Positions 1-6,627 of a stretch of 11,536 bases of DNA are shown here, piece by piece. Each line of letters begins with the position of its first letter. The first letter of the stretch is position 1. Under the pieces are notes generated by a model. It was not told the DNA's origin. It saw nothing but the letters and a program-made list of their open reading frames with translations, and ran no database searches. The position numbers and the translations under genes were made by a program. Source of the DNA: an uncultured Asticcacaulis sp. (GTDB taxonomy: Bacteria > Pseudomonadota > Alphaproteobacteria > Caulobacterales > Caulobacteraceae); contig CAMLPZ010000125.1 of assembly GCA_946482045.1 (NCBI GenBank), positions 1-11,536 of the forward strand, read 5' to 3'.

Positions 1-401
1 TGAAACTGATCGACGTCCCGGCCTACAAGGCTGTGTGGATCGACTACTGCAAATATTACAACGCCCCTGAACCTGAACTGACGGCGCGTCTCGGCCGGGC
101 GCCGGGCGGCCGGAACCTGCGCGATGCCCATTCGCGCTTTACCGCCTATGCGGCACGCGAGTTGAAGGACCCGAAACTGGCCGTGCGCGCCTGGGAGGAG
201 TTCCTTGATGGCTGGCGTGGGCGCTCCAGCACAGCTTTTTCGATCCAGACCATCAAAGGGCCGGATGTTCTGCACGAAACCGTTGAAGACGTTAGTGTTT
301 CGACCAATTCCACGGCACAGTGGGGATTGGCGGCCATAGAAAACCTGGCGATTAATGGCGAAATTGTGGAGACAGCGGGGGGCAAATATCTTAAGACATA
401 A
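1..401 (+). CDS. C-terminal end of a probable PcRGLX/YetA-like (exo-rhamnogalacturonan lyase family) protein, 5' truncated by window edge
   Basis: The reading frame is open from the first full codon (base 3) to a TAA at 399-401, giving about 132 residues with no natural start, so the gene begins outside the window. A GTG at 33 is internal, because in-frame coding continues upstream of it. The fragment has a WIDYCKYYNAP segment, an AHSRFTAYAARELKD segment, and near the end VSTNSTAQWGLAAIENLA. From memory these resemble the C-termini of the large exported 'Tat pathway signal' proteins now grouped as PcRGLX/YetA-like, which act on the rhamnogalacturonan backbone. The catalytic part is not in the window, so activity cannot be judged. 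It lies 30 nt before a GH51 arabinofuranosidase on the same strand, which fits a pectin side-chain and backbone operon. The reading frame is solid; the family name is a moderate call. Confidence 0.6.
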   Translation, partial: KLIDVPAYKAVWIDYCKYYNAPEPELTARLGRAPGGRNLRDAHSRFTAYAARELKDPKLAVRAWEEFLDGWRGRSSTAFSIQTIKGPDVLHETVEDVSVSTNSTAQWGLAAIENLAINGEIVETAGGKYLKT

Positions 402-421
402 ATGTCCGACAATTATAATAT

Positions 422-426
422 GGGAG
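422..426 (+). promoter_or_regulatory. Ribosome binding site fixing the first GH51 start
   Basis: GGGAG lies 5 nt before the ATG at 432. The frame is also open from an ATG at 402 that follows directly on the previous stop, but that ATG has no Shine-Dalgarno sequence and would place ten extra polar residues before the signal peptide. Confidence 0.6.
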
Positions 427-431
427 TTTAC

Positions 432-1985
432 ATGCTTAAAATGCTGACCGCCGCCGCGGTTTCGGCTTTGATGCTTGCCGCATCTGCATCTGCCGCCACC
501 CTCACAGCTGAAGCTACACTCAAGGCCGACCAGCCTGGTCCCCAGATCAGCCGCTACGTCTATGGCCAGTTCTCCGAACACCTGGGCGCCGGCATCTACG
601 AAGGCGTATGGGTTGGGGAGAATTCCAAGATCCCGAACGTCCGCGGTATCCGCACCGACGTCGTCAATGCACTGAAAGAGATCAAGGTTCCGCTGATCCG
701 CTGGCCCGGCGGCTGTTTCGCCGACGAATATCACTGGCGTGACGGCATCGGCCCGCGCGACCAGCGTCCGTCGCGCAAGAACAACTGGTGGGGCGGTTCG
801 CCCGAGAGCAACCACTTCGGTACGCATGAGTTCTTCGACTTCGCCGAGCAGGTCGGCGCTGATGCCTATGTCAACATCAACATGGGCTCGGGCAACCCGA
901 CAGAAATGCGCGAATGGATCGAATACATGACTTCGCCGGGCGAAGACACCCTGGCCCAGGAGCGCCGCAAGAATGGCCGCGACAAGCCGTTCAAGGTGCC
1001 GGTAATCGGCATCGGTAACGAGACCTGGGGCTGCGGCGGCGAAATGCGTCCGGAATATTACTCGGACGTGTACCGCCAATATGTCCCCTTCTTCCACAAG
1101 AACGCGGATAATCCCGCCGCCCGTATCGCCGTTGGGCCCAGCGGCGGTGACGAAAACTGGACCGAAGTGGTGATGAAGAACATCGGCCCGAACCGCATGG
1201 AAGGACTGGCGCTCCACTATTACACCCTGCCGACCGGAGACTGGGGTAAAAAGGGCGCGTCGATCAACTTCGACAAGCAGGCCTGGGTCGATACCTTTGC
1301 CCAGACCCTGCGCATGGATGACTTCATCGTCAAGCACGATGCGGTGATGGACAAGTATGATCCCGAAGGCAAGGTCGCGCTTTATGTCGATGAATGGGGC
1401 ACGTGGTATGACGTAGAGCCGGGCACAAATCCTGGCCACCTCTATCAGTTGAACACGCTGCGTGACGGCGTCCTGGCTGCGGCCAACTTCAACATTTTCC
1501 ACAAGCACGCTGACCGTGTGAAGATGACGGCCATCGCCCAGACGATCAACGTCCTTCAGGCCATGATCCTGACCAAGGACGACAAGATCCTGCTGACGCC
1601 GACCTACTACGCGTTCAAGATGTACGTGCCCTTCCAGGACTCGACATCGCTGCCGCTGGATGTGACCTCGCCGACGCTCACCTCGGGCGGTAAGACCATC
1701 CCGGCAATCAACGCATCGGCCGCCAAGGGCAAGGATGGCAAGACCTATATCGGCCTGGCCAACATGAATCCGGACGATGATGTCAAGCTCACCGTGGACC
1801 TCGGCAGCCTGAAAGCCACCAAGGTCTCGGGCGAGGTCCTGACCGCACCGAAGATGGACGCACGCAACGAAATGGGCGTGCCCGCCACCGTCGTGCCCGT
1901 CAGCTACAAGGGCGGCAAGATCTCGGGCAGCAAGCTTACCCTCAGCCTGCCGGCCAAGTCGGTCGTCGTTGTGAAGCTCGATTAA
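432..1985 (+). CDS. Exported GH51 alpha-L-arabinofuranosidase (first copy)
   Basis: This 517-residue enzyme should release terminal alpha-L-arabinofuranose from arabinan, arabinoxylan or pectin side chains. Residues 1-21 form a Sec signal peptide ending ASASA, so it acts in the periplasm or outside; many bacterial GH51 enzymes are cytoplasmic. The body shows the GH51 layout: an N-terminal YGQFSEHLG segment, the RWPGGCFADEYHWRDGIGPR block, the acid/base motif GIGNETWGCGG with Glu197, and the nucleophile motif YVDEWGTW with Glu321. A C-terminal beta domain runs from about residue 410 to the end. Length matches the family (about 500). The start at 432 is chosen for its signal peptide and its Shine-Dalgarno sequence. 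A second GH51 starts 5 nt after the stop, so the two are very likely co-transcribed. The family is certain; the exact polymer is inferred from neighbours. Confidence 0.96.
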   Translation: MLKMLTAAAVSALMLAASASAATLTAEATLKADQPGPQISRYVYGQFSEHLGAGIYEGVWVGENSKIPNVRGIRTDVVNALKEIKVPLIRWPGGCFADEYHWRDGIGPRDQRPSRKNNWWGGSPESNHFGTHEFFDFAEQVGADAYVNINMGSGNPTEMREWIEYMTSPGEDTLAQERRKNGRDKPFKVPVIGIGNETWGCGGEMRPEYYSDVYRQYVPFFHKNADNPAARIAVGPSGGDENWTEVVMKNIGPNRMEGLALHYYTLPTGDWGKKGASINFDKQAWVDTFAQTLRMDDFIVKHDAVMDKYDPEGKVALYVDEWGTWYDVEPGTNPGHLYQLNTLRDGVLAAANFNIFHKHADRVKMTAIAQTINVLQAMILTKDDKILLTPTYYAFKMYVPFQDSTSLPLDVTSPTLTSGGKTIPAINASAAKGKDGKTYIGLANMNPDDDVKLTVDLGSLKATKVSGEVLTAPKMDARNEMGVPATVVPVSYKGGKISGSKLTLSLPAKSVVVVKLD

Positions 1986-1990
1986 CAGCT

Positions 1991-3559
1991 ATGCGTATCT
2001 GGGCGAGCCTTGCTGTATCCCTCGCGATGATTTCAGCCGTGCCTGCGGGCGCGGCTGAGGTCATCGAGGCCAAGATCGTCGTTCACGCCGACAAGCCGGG
2101 CGCGAAGATAGACCGCAACATCTACGGTCACTTCGTCGAACACTTGGGGCGCGGCGTCTACGAAGGCATCTGGGTCGGTGAGGACTCGCCCATTCCCAAC
2201 ACGCGCGGCATCCGCAAGGATGTCGTCGCGGCGTTGAAACAGCTGAACCCGCCGGTCGTGCGCTGGCCGGGCGGCTGTTTCGCCGACAGCTACCACTGGC
2301 GCGATGGCATTGGCCCGCGCGATAAACGTCCCGCCTCAATCAATGGCTCATGGGGCAATGTGCCGGAATCGAATGCTTTCGGCACGCACGAATTCATGGA
2401 TTTCGCCGAACAGATCGGCGCCAAGCCCTTCGTCTCGATCAATGTCGGCTCGGGCACGGTCCAGGAAGCCGACAGTTGGATGCAGTATATGACCGCTCCG
2501 GCCGATTCGCCGCCGGGCCGGGAACGCGCGAAGAATGGCCGCACCGAGCCATGGAGTGTGCCGTACATTGGCGTCGGCAACGAGACCTGGGGCTGCGGCG
2601 GCAACATGTTCGCCGACACCTATGCCGATGAGTTCCGCAAATACGCTGCCTTTGTGCGCACCTGGTCGGGCCCGCGCGGCCAACTGATCGCGGTTGGCGC
2701 CGATACTGACGAATATGCCTGGACCGAGGCTATGATGAAGCGCGCCATGCTGTTCCGGCCTGAGCCGTCGCCGATGGCTTACAATGTCGAACGGCCGCTG
2801 ATGTCCATGCTGTCGCTGCATTTCTATAGTTTCGCCGGCACCTGGCAGACAAAGGGCGCGGCGACGGGCTTCGGCGAAGAGGGCTGGAAGGCGGGCCTGA
2901 AGCGCGCCTATTTCATGGACGAGCTGATCCGCAAGCACGGCGCCATCATGGACAAGTACGACCCTGAAAAGAAGGTCGGGCTGGCGGTCGATGAGTGGGG
3001 CACATGGTGGGATGGCACCAAGGACACCTCGACCCTCTATCAGGAAAACACCCTGCGCGACGCCATAATCGCCGGCATGACGCTCAACATCTTCCAGGAT
3101 CACGCCGATCGCGTGCGCATGGCCAATATCGCCCAGACGATCAATGTCCTTCAGGCCATGGTCCTGACCAGGGGTGAAAAGATGATCGTTACGCCGACCT
3201 GGCACGTCTTTGAAATGTACAAGGTCCATCAGGATGCGGCGCGCTTGGCCGTAGATGTCACCGCGCCGGCCTATGGCGACCTGCCGTCCTTGAGCGTGTC
3301 GGCGTCGCGCGATGCCAAGGGCTTGGTCCACGTCTCGATTGTCAATCTTGATCCGGTCAAGTCGGCGCGCATCGACCTCAGCGGCGTGGGTAAGATCACC
3401 GGAAGCCGCATGCTGACGGCTGAAGCCATGGATGCGCATCCGGCATTCGATAAGGCGGATCCGTTCGTGCCGGTTGCGCTCAAAACCATCAAAGCCAAGG
3501 GAAGAGCGCTATGGCTGGAAGTCCCCTCGAAGTCGGTCACCGTGCTGACGGTGCAGTGA
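1991..3559 (+). CDS. Exported GH51 alpha-L-arabinofuranosidase (second, tandem copy)
   Basis: This 522-residue paralogue of the preceding gene has the same architecture: a signal peptide of about 21 residues (MRIWASLAVSLAMISAVPAG...), the YGHFVEHLG segment, the RWPGGCFADSYHWRDGIGPR block, acid/base Glu198 in GVGNETWGCGG, and nucleophile Glu335 in AVDEWGTWWD. It carries roughly 14 more residues than copy one between the two glutamates, around the stretch after MMKRAMLF, and the loops beside the active site differ. The copies may therefore prefer different linkages or substrates (inference). The Shine-Dalgarno is weak and the start is only 5 nt after the upstream stop, so translational coupling is likely. 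Its 3' end overlaps the start of the esterase gene. The DNA matches copy one closely in places: 1533-1575 against 3128-3170 differs at 2 of 43 bases. This supports an origin by tandem duplication. Confidence 0.96.
   Translation: MRIWASLAVSLAMISAVPAGAAEVIEAKIVVHADKPGAKIDRNIYGHFVEHLGRGVYEGIWVGEDSPIPNTRGIRKDVVAALKQLNPPVVRWPGGCFADSYHWRDGIGPRDKRPASINGSWGNVPESNAFGTHEFMDFAEQIGAKPFVSINVGSGTVQEADSWMQYMTAPADSPPGRERAKNGRTEPWSVPYIGVGNETWGCGGNMFADTYADEFRKYAAFVRTWSGPRGQLIAVGADTDEYAWTEAMMKRAMLFRPEPSPMAYNVERPLMSMLSLHFYSFAGTWQTKGAATGFGEEGWKAGLKRAYFMDELIRKHGAIMDKYDPEKKVGLAVDEWGTWWDGTKDTSTLYQENTLRDAIIAGMTLNIFQDHADRVRMANIAQTINVLQAMVLTRGEKMIVTPTWHVFEMYKVHQDAARLAVDVTAPAYGDLPSLSVSASRDAKGLVHVSIVNLDPVKSARIDLSGVGKITGSRMLTAEAMDAHPAFDKADPFVPVALKTIKAKGRALWLEVPSKSVTVLTVQ
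3498..3506 (+). promoter_or_regulatory. Ribosome binding site for the esterase inside the upstream GH51 gene
   Basis: AGGGAAGAG lies 4-8 nt before the ATG at 3511, within the last codons of the GH51 gene. It favours 3511 over an in-frame GTG at 3556, which would overlap the GH51 stop as GTGA but has only a poor Shine-Dalgarno sequence. Confidence 0.45.
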
Positions 3560-4338
3560 CAGCCACTCCGACGCGCATTATTGCCCTGTCGGAAGGCGCT
3601 GACAATGCGCTCGGCGGACACTGGCCGGATCGCGTCTTCACGGCTGTCAATCGCGCCGAACTGCACGCCTTTGAAATGCCGAACGCCAAGGGCTCGGCCA
3701 TCGTGTGCTGCGGTGGCGGCTATCTGCAACTCGTTTACGACCGCGAAGGCACCGACATCGCGCAATGGCTGAACGACTTTGGCTACAACGCCTATGTGCT
3801 GGTCCACCGCCTGCCGGGTTCGAGTGACGGCAAGGGCGGCGTTTACCCAAAGGACATCGCCCTGACCGACGCCATGATGGGCTTAGGCCATATCGCGCGC
3901 GATTTGCCGCTGTTCGTCGTCGGCCTGTCGTCGGGCGGACATCTTGCCGGGACGATTGTCTGCCAGCCAGGAGTCGATGCAAAGGGCGTCATCATCGCCT
4001 ACGCGCCGATCAACGCGAACCACATCCGGTACAAGGCTCCGGCCGGCAAGCCCGACTATCCGCCGGTGGAAAAACAGGCCTTTTACGATGACTGGGCGAT
4101 AGGCATCACGACCGAGCCGCACGGCATCCCTAAGTGCCCGGTCTTCCTGGCCTATGCGCTGCACGACCAGGCGGTGCCGGTCGAACATGCGCTGAACCTG
4201 ATCAAGACGGTGCGCGATGCCGGCGGTCGCGTGGACGCGCATATCTTCGCGGATGCACCGCATGGCTTTGCCCTGCGCGATCGGGATGGAACGCACACAG
4301 CATGGGCAGGGTTGGCGGAGGAATGGCTGAGAAGCTAA
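3511..4338 (+). CDS. Alpha/beta-hydrolase esterase, probable acetyl (xylan/pectin) esterase
   Basis: This 275-residue alpha/beta hydrolase of the acetyl-esterase type (BD-FAE/abhydrolase_3-like) probably removes acetyl groups from plant-polysaccharide fragments. Visible parts are the oxyanion-hole segment CCGGGYLQLVYDREG (about residues 68-82), the nucleophile elbow GLSSG with Ser140, the acid Asp219 in LHDQAVPVEH, and the base His251 in DAPHGFALRD. These give a complete catalytic triad in the right order. No signal peptide is seen, so it should act in the cytoplasm on imported oligosaccharides, unlike the exported GH51 enzymes before it. The ATG at 3511 overlaps the GH51 gene by 49 nt; a GTG at 3556 is the alternative start and would trim 15 residues without touching the fold. 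It ends in a 4-nt tail-to-tail overlap with the TetR gene. The esterase fold is clear; the acetyl specificity is inferred from the operon. Confidence 0.85.
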   Translation: MAGSPLEVGHRADGAVTATPTRIIALSEGADNALGGHWPDRVFTAVNRAELHAFEMPNAKGSAIVCCGGGYLQLVYDREGTDIAQWLNDFGYNAYVLVHRLPGSSDGKGGVYPKDIALTDAMMGLGHIARDLPLFVVGLSSGGHLAGTIVCQPGVDAKGVIIAYAPINANHIRYKAPAGKPDYPPVEKQAFYDDWAIGITTEPHGIPKCPVFLAYALHDQAVPVEHALNLIKTVRDAGGRVDAHIFADAPHGFALRDRDGTHTAWAGLAEEWLRS

Positions 4339-4922
4339 ATCTGCGTCTCCAGCGCGTCGAACGCTTCGTTCAGCAGTTCCGCAATCGGGCGTTTGCCGCC
4401 TTCGCGGTTCAGGGCATCGAAGGCCAGCCGGGTCGCGCCGATCGCCAGCATGGCGACCAGCCGCAGCGCCGTTTCGCGCTCGGAGCCAGGCCATTTTTCG
4501 CGCAAGGCCGCAAACAAGGTCTGTTCATGCTGGACGTAACTCGCCTGTTTGCGTGCCTGGACGGCCTCGCTTGAGCGCATCAGGCGGTCTATGGCGATCA
4601 TGTCGTCGGCCGGGAAGGGCGCGCACACCTTGAGTATAGCATTGCGCACGGCGGTCAGCGGCCGCTGGTCCTGCGGCGCCTCGCGCAAGGTGGCGACGAT
4701 CATCTCACCCATACCGCTCTGCAACGACAGCAGAATATCGTCCTTGGACTTGAAATAATAGAAGAAGGTCCGCCGGGAAATTCCCGCCGCCGCCGCAATG
4801 TCGTCGAGCGTCGTCGCCTCATAGCCCTTTTCGATAAACAGACACATGCCCGCGTCGGTAATGCGCCTGAGCGTCTCGCGGCGTTTGCGCTCACGCAATC
4901 CCTCTTCGCTGTTTTTACTCAT
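4335..4922 (-). CDS. TetR/AcrR-family transcriptional repressor
   Basis: This 195-residue protein has the family's N-terminal DNA-binding domain: the helices begin near residue 15 and the helix-turn-helix spans about 37-64 (TTLDDIAAAAGISRRTFFYY then FKSKDDIL). The remaining 130 residues form a helical ligand-binding and dimer domain with no family-specific motif I can read, so the inducer is unknown. The length is typical. The gene lies head to head with a short-chain dehydrogenase across 78 nt that hold a perfect palindrome. This is the standard arrangement in which the regulator represses itself and its neighbour until a small ligand binds (inference). Its stop codon overlaps the stop of the convergent esterase gene. 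I see no direct link to the arabinose operon. Confidence 0.93.
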   Translation of the reverse strand: MSKNSEEGLRERKRRETLRRITDAGMCLFIEKGYEATTLDDIAAAAGISRRTFFYYFKSKDDILLSLQSGMGEMIVATLREAPQDQRPLTAVRNAILKVCAPFPADDMIAIDRLMRSSEAVQARKQASYVQHEQTLFAALREKWPGSERETALRLVAMLAIGATRLAFDALNREGGKRPIAELLNEAFDALETQI

Positions 4923-4940
4923 GATTTTGCTGCTTGAAAA

Positions 4941-4957
4941 ATTACACTGAGTGTAAT
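4941..4957. promoter_or_regulatory. Palindromic operator, probable TetR binding site
   Basis: ATTACACTGAGTGTAAT is a perfect inverted repeat with 8-nt arms around a central G. It sits 19 nt upstream of the TetR start codon and 44 nt before the dehydrogenase start. Size, symmetry and place fit a TetR-family operator able to control both genes. Confidence 0.75.
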
Positions 4958-4964
4958 AATAATT

Positions 4965-4979
4965 TTACACCAAGTGCGG
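4965..4979. promoter_or_regulatory. Degenerate second copy of the operator
   Basis: TTACACCAAGTGCGG matches the perfect site TTACACTGAGTGTAA at 10 of 15 positions, including the complete TTACAC half and AGTG. Its centre lies 23 nt from the first, about two helical turns, so two dimers could bind on the same face of the DNA. This is a weak call on its own. Confidence 0.35.
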
Positions 4980-5000
4980 TTTTTTGCAAAGGACAAGATC

Positions 5001-5912
5001 ATGGTCAGGTGGACGGCATCGAACATTCCGCAGCAACGGGGCCGGACGGCCGTTGTCACGGGAACGGGCGGCCTGGGCTTCGAAGACGCGCTGGAACTGG
5101 CGCGGGCAGGGGCGGACGTCATCATCGCCGGGCGCAACCCGGCCAAAGGCGTAGAGGCCGTGGCGCGCATCCATGACCGCGTGCCGTCGGCCAAAGTCCG
5201 CTTCGAGGCGCTAGACCTCGCCAGCCTGTCCTCGGTCGAGGCCTTTAGCGAACGGCTGCGGGGGCAGACCGACAGGCTCGACCTGCTGATTAACAACGCC
5301 GGCGTGATGGTGCCGCCGAAACGCCAAGAGACCGAAGACGGGTTTGAACTGCAACTCGGCACCAACTATCTCGGCCACTTCGCCCTGACCGGCCGTCTCA
5401 TGCCCCTGCTACGGCAGAGCGGTCGTGCCCGCGTCGTTACCCTGTCCAGCGTCGCCGCCCGCCAGGGGCGGATCGATTTTGACGACCTCAATGCGACAAA
5501 GCGTTACCGGCCGATGCCGGTGTACCGCCAATCCAAGCTGGCCTGCCTGATGTTTGCCATTGAACTGCACCGGCGTTCTGTTGCCGGCGAATGGGGCGTG
5601 GCAAGCCTGGCCGCGCATCCCGGTATATCGCGCACCGACCTGCTGCATAATGCGCCCGGCCGGGGCAGCGCGACTGGGTTGATCCGGTCCTGGCTGTGGT
5701 TTCTGTTCCAGCCGGCCTGGCGGGGCGCGCTGCCGACCCTGTTCGCGGCGACGGTTCCGGTGGCCAAATCTGGCGCCTATTACGGTCCGGACAGGCTCGG
5801 CGAAATGCGCGGCTATCCGGCCTTGGCCAAGGTGCCGAGGCAGGCGTTGGACAAGGCGGCTTCGGCGCGCCTCTGGCAGGTTTCGGAAGATTTGACCGGC
5901 GTCCGGTTTTGA
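5001..5912 (+). CDS. Short-chain dehydrogenase/reductase (retinol-dehydrogenase-like SDR)
   Basis: This 303-residue NAD(P)-dependent oxidoreductase has a Rossmann glycine motif, TGTGGLG, at residues 20-26. It also has a GRNPAKG segment, the NNAGVM motif, and a catalytic set of Ser150, Tyr175 and Lys179 in the spacing of RDH-like SDRs (TLSSVAARQG; YRQSKLA). The glycine motif is one residue shorter than the classical TGxxxGxG. The start is set at ATG 5001, preceded by AAAGGA at 4988-4993 with 7-nt spacing. A GTG at 4974 would add nine residues, has no Shine-Dalgarno, and falls inside the second operator copy. The gene is divergent from the TetR gene and probably repressed by it. The substrate is unknown; a carbonyl or lipophilic alcohol is typical for the group. 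Its stop abuts the stop of a convergent pseudogene with no gap. Confidence 0.92.
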   Translation: MVRWTASNIPQQRGRTAVVTGTGGLGFEDALELARAGADVIIAGRNPAKGVEAVARIHDRVPSAKVRFEALDLASLSSVEAFSERLRGQTDRLDLLINNAGVMVPPKRQETEDGFELQLGTNYLGHFALTGRLMPLLRQSGRARVVTLSSVAARQGRIDFDDLNATKRYRPMPVYRQSKLACLMFAIELHRRSVAGEWGVASLAAHPGISRTDLLHNAPGRGSATGLIRSWLWFLFQPAWRGALPTLFAATVPVAKSGAYYGPDRLGEMRGYPALAKVPRQALDKAASARLWQVSEDLTGVRF

Positions 5913-6226
5913 TTAGTTCTGCTTCCACACAACATCCGTCTTTTCGTAGTGACGCATTTCGGCGATTTCGGAGATGAACGGCCGGATAAGCGCCAGGAAG
6001 GACGGGAAGTTCGGCCCGCGCCGGAAGCCTTCCATATGGGCTTCGGCCGACACCCAATCGATGCGCAGGATGAACTGCGTCGCGTCCTGGGCGCATTGGG
6101 TGAGTTCGAACCCAGGCACTCCGGCGCGTCTTTCAGGTGCGCCAGGATGACCGTTTTCCATTTGCTGCCCAGACAGTCGAGGGCGAACTCGACTGGGCAG
6201 CCATAGTCCCTGCACAAAGCCTTCAT
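5913..6226 (-). pseudogene. Deletion fusion: N-terminus of HxlR-family regulator joined to C-terminus of an ABM-type monooxygenase
   Basis: From ATG 6226, preceded by AGGA with 7-nt spacing, the frame reads a typical HxlR start: MKALCRDYGCPVEFALD, then CLGSKWKTVIL. It is recognisable to about residue 35, near 6122. From about 6113 the adjacent frame reads GFELTQCAQDATQFILRIDW, then EAHMEGFRRGPNFPSFLALI, and ends at the TAA at 5913-5915. This is the C-terminal two thirds of an antibiotic-biosynthesis-monooxygenase (ABM) ferredoxin-like domain. About 75 residues of the regulator and about 30 of the monooxygenase are missing, so a deletion has joined two formerly neighbouring genes. The join is out of frame: past 6110 the HxlR frame reads nonsense to beyond 5913. 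Neither product should work. The boundary is placed by eye within 6108-6130. A frame error could be a sequencing fault, but the missing domains cannot. Confidence 0.75.
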
Positions 6227-6259
6227 ATCCAAGTCCTGGTTTGTGTCTTGAAGCACAGT

Positions 6260-6279
6260 CAGGCGGACCGTTGCGCCTG
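6260..6279. other. Short hairpin between the immunity gene and the HxlR/ABM remnant
   Basis: CAGGCG and CGCCTG form a 6-bp stem around an 8-nt loop, 29 nt downstream of the Imm53 stop and 34 nt upstream of the HxlR start. No T-run follows on the - strand, so it is at best a weak terminator or a relic operator. The rest of 6227-6307 shows nothing else. Confidence 0.2.
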
Positions 6280-6307
6280 TTCAACGCAGCATTCGGTATG
6301 CGTATGG

Positions 6308-6625
6308 TTATGCTTCAGCGAACTGCCGGAATATGCTGATGACGTTTGACAGGTCATAGACGCCGCAGGCAGCCCGGAAATTATTGTCCTCCACCCAACA
6401 GCTATGCCAGCGGATGTTCGGGTCACCATCTTCGCTCTCCAGGTTTGCATCCTGACGATCGAAAGGTTTCCCGGACAATGCCGTGTCGGCGAGGTTGATG
6501 GTCAAAGTCCAGCCGGGATTGTCGAGCGTATCGAGTTTAATACCGTAGCCATGCTCCCACTCGTCGTTGCACCGCTGTGCATACCAATGCGCCAGCCAAT
6601 CCAAGGCGTTAAATTCCGAGGGCAT
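6308..6625 (-). CDS. Orphan Imm53-family immunity protein
   Basis: This 105-residue acidic protein matches what I know of immunity protein 53: an N-terminal LDWLAHWYAQRCNDEWEHGY, then GIKLDTLDNPGWTLTINL with the family's 'TLDNPGW' core, and a tail with WVEDNNFRAACG and VISIFRQF. Imm53 proteins neutralise toxin domains delivered by contact-dependent or type VI-like systems of neighbouring cells. No toxin, Rhs, CdiA or secretion gene is in the window, so it stands alone. The ATG lies 2 nt after the stop of the aldose 1-epimerase gene, so it is probably translated from that mRNA. A hand count gives about 54% GC, somewhat below the neighbours. It could be a defence gene kept against foreign toxins, or a co-opted member. 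The family call is fairly sure; the role is inferred. Confidence 0.8.
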   Translation of the reverse strand: MPSEFNALDWLAHWYAQRCNDEWEHGYGIKLDTLDNPGWTLTINLADTALSGKPFDRQDANLESEDGDPNIRWHSCWVEDNNFRAACGVYDLSNVISIFRQFAEA

Positions 6626-6627
6626 GG

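Noticed and set aside
402..431. Upstream ATG for the first GH51 gene, directly after the preceding stop
   Set aside because: It has no ribosome binding site and would spoil the signal peptide; ATG 432 has both.
2348..3439. Long - strand open frame of 363 codons inside the second GH51 gene
   Set aside because: It lies wholly antisense to a certain enzyme gene, its product has no recognisable motif, and stop-poor antisense frames are expected in GC-rich coding DNA.
3883..4574. Overlapping frames on both strands across the esterase 3' end and the TetR gene
   Set aside because: They cross two clear genes in other frames and their translations are Arg/Ala-rich and unlike real proteins.
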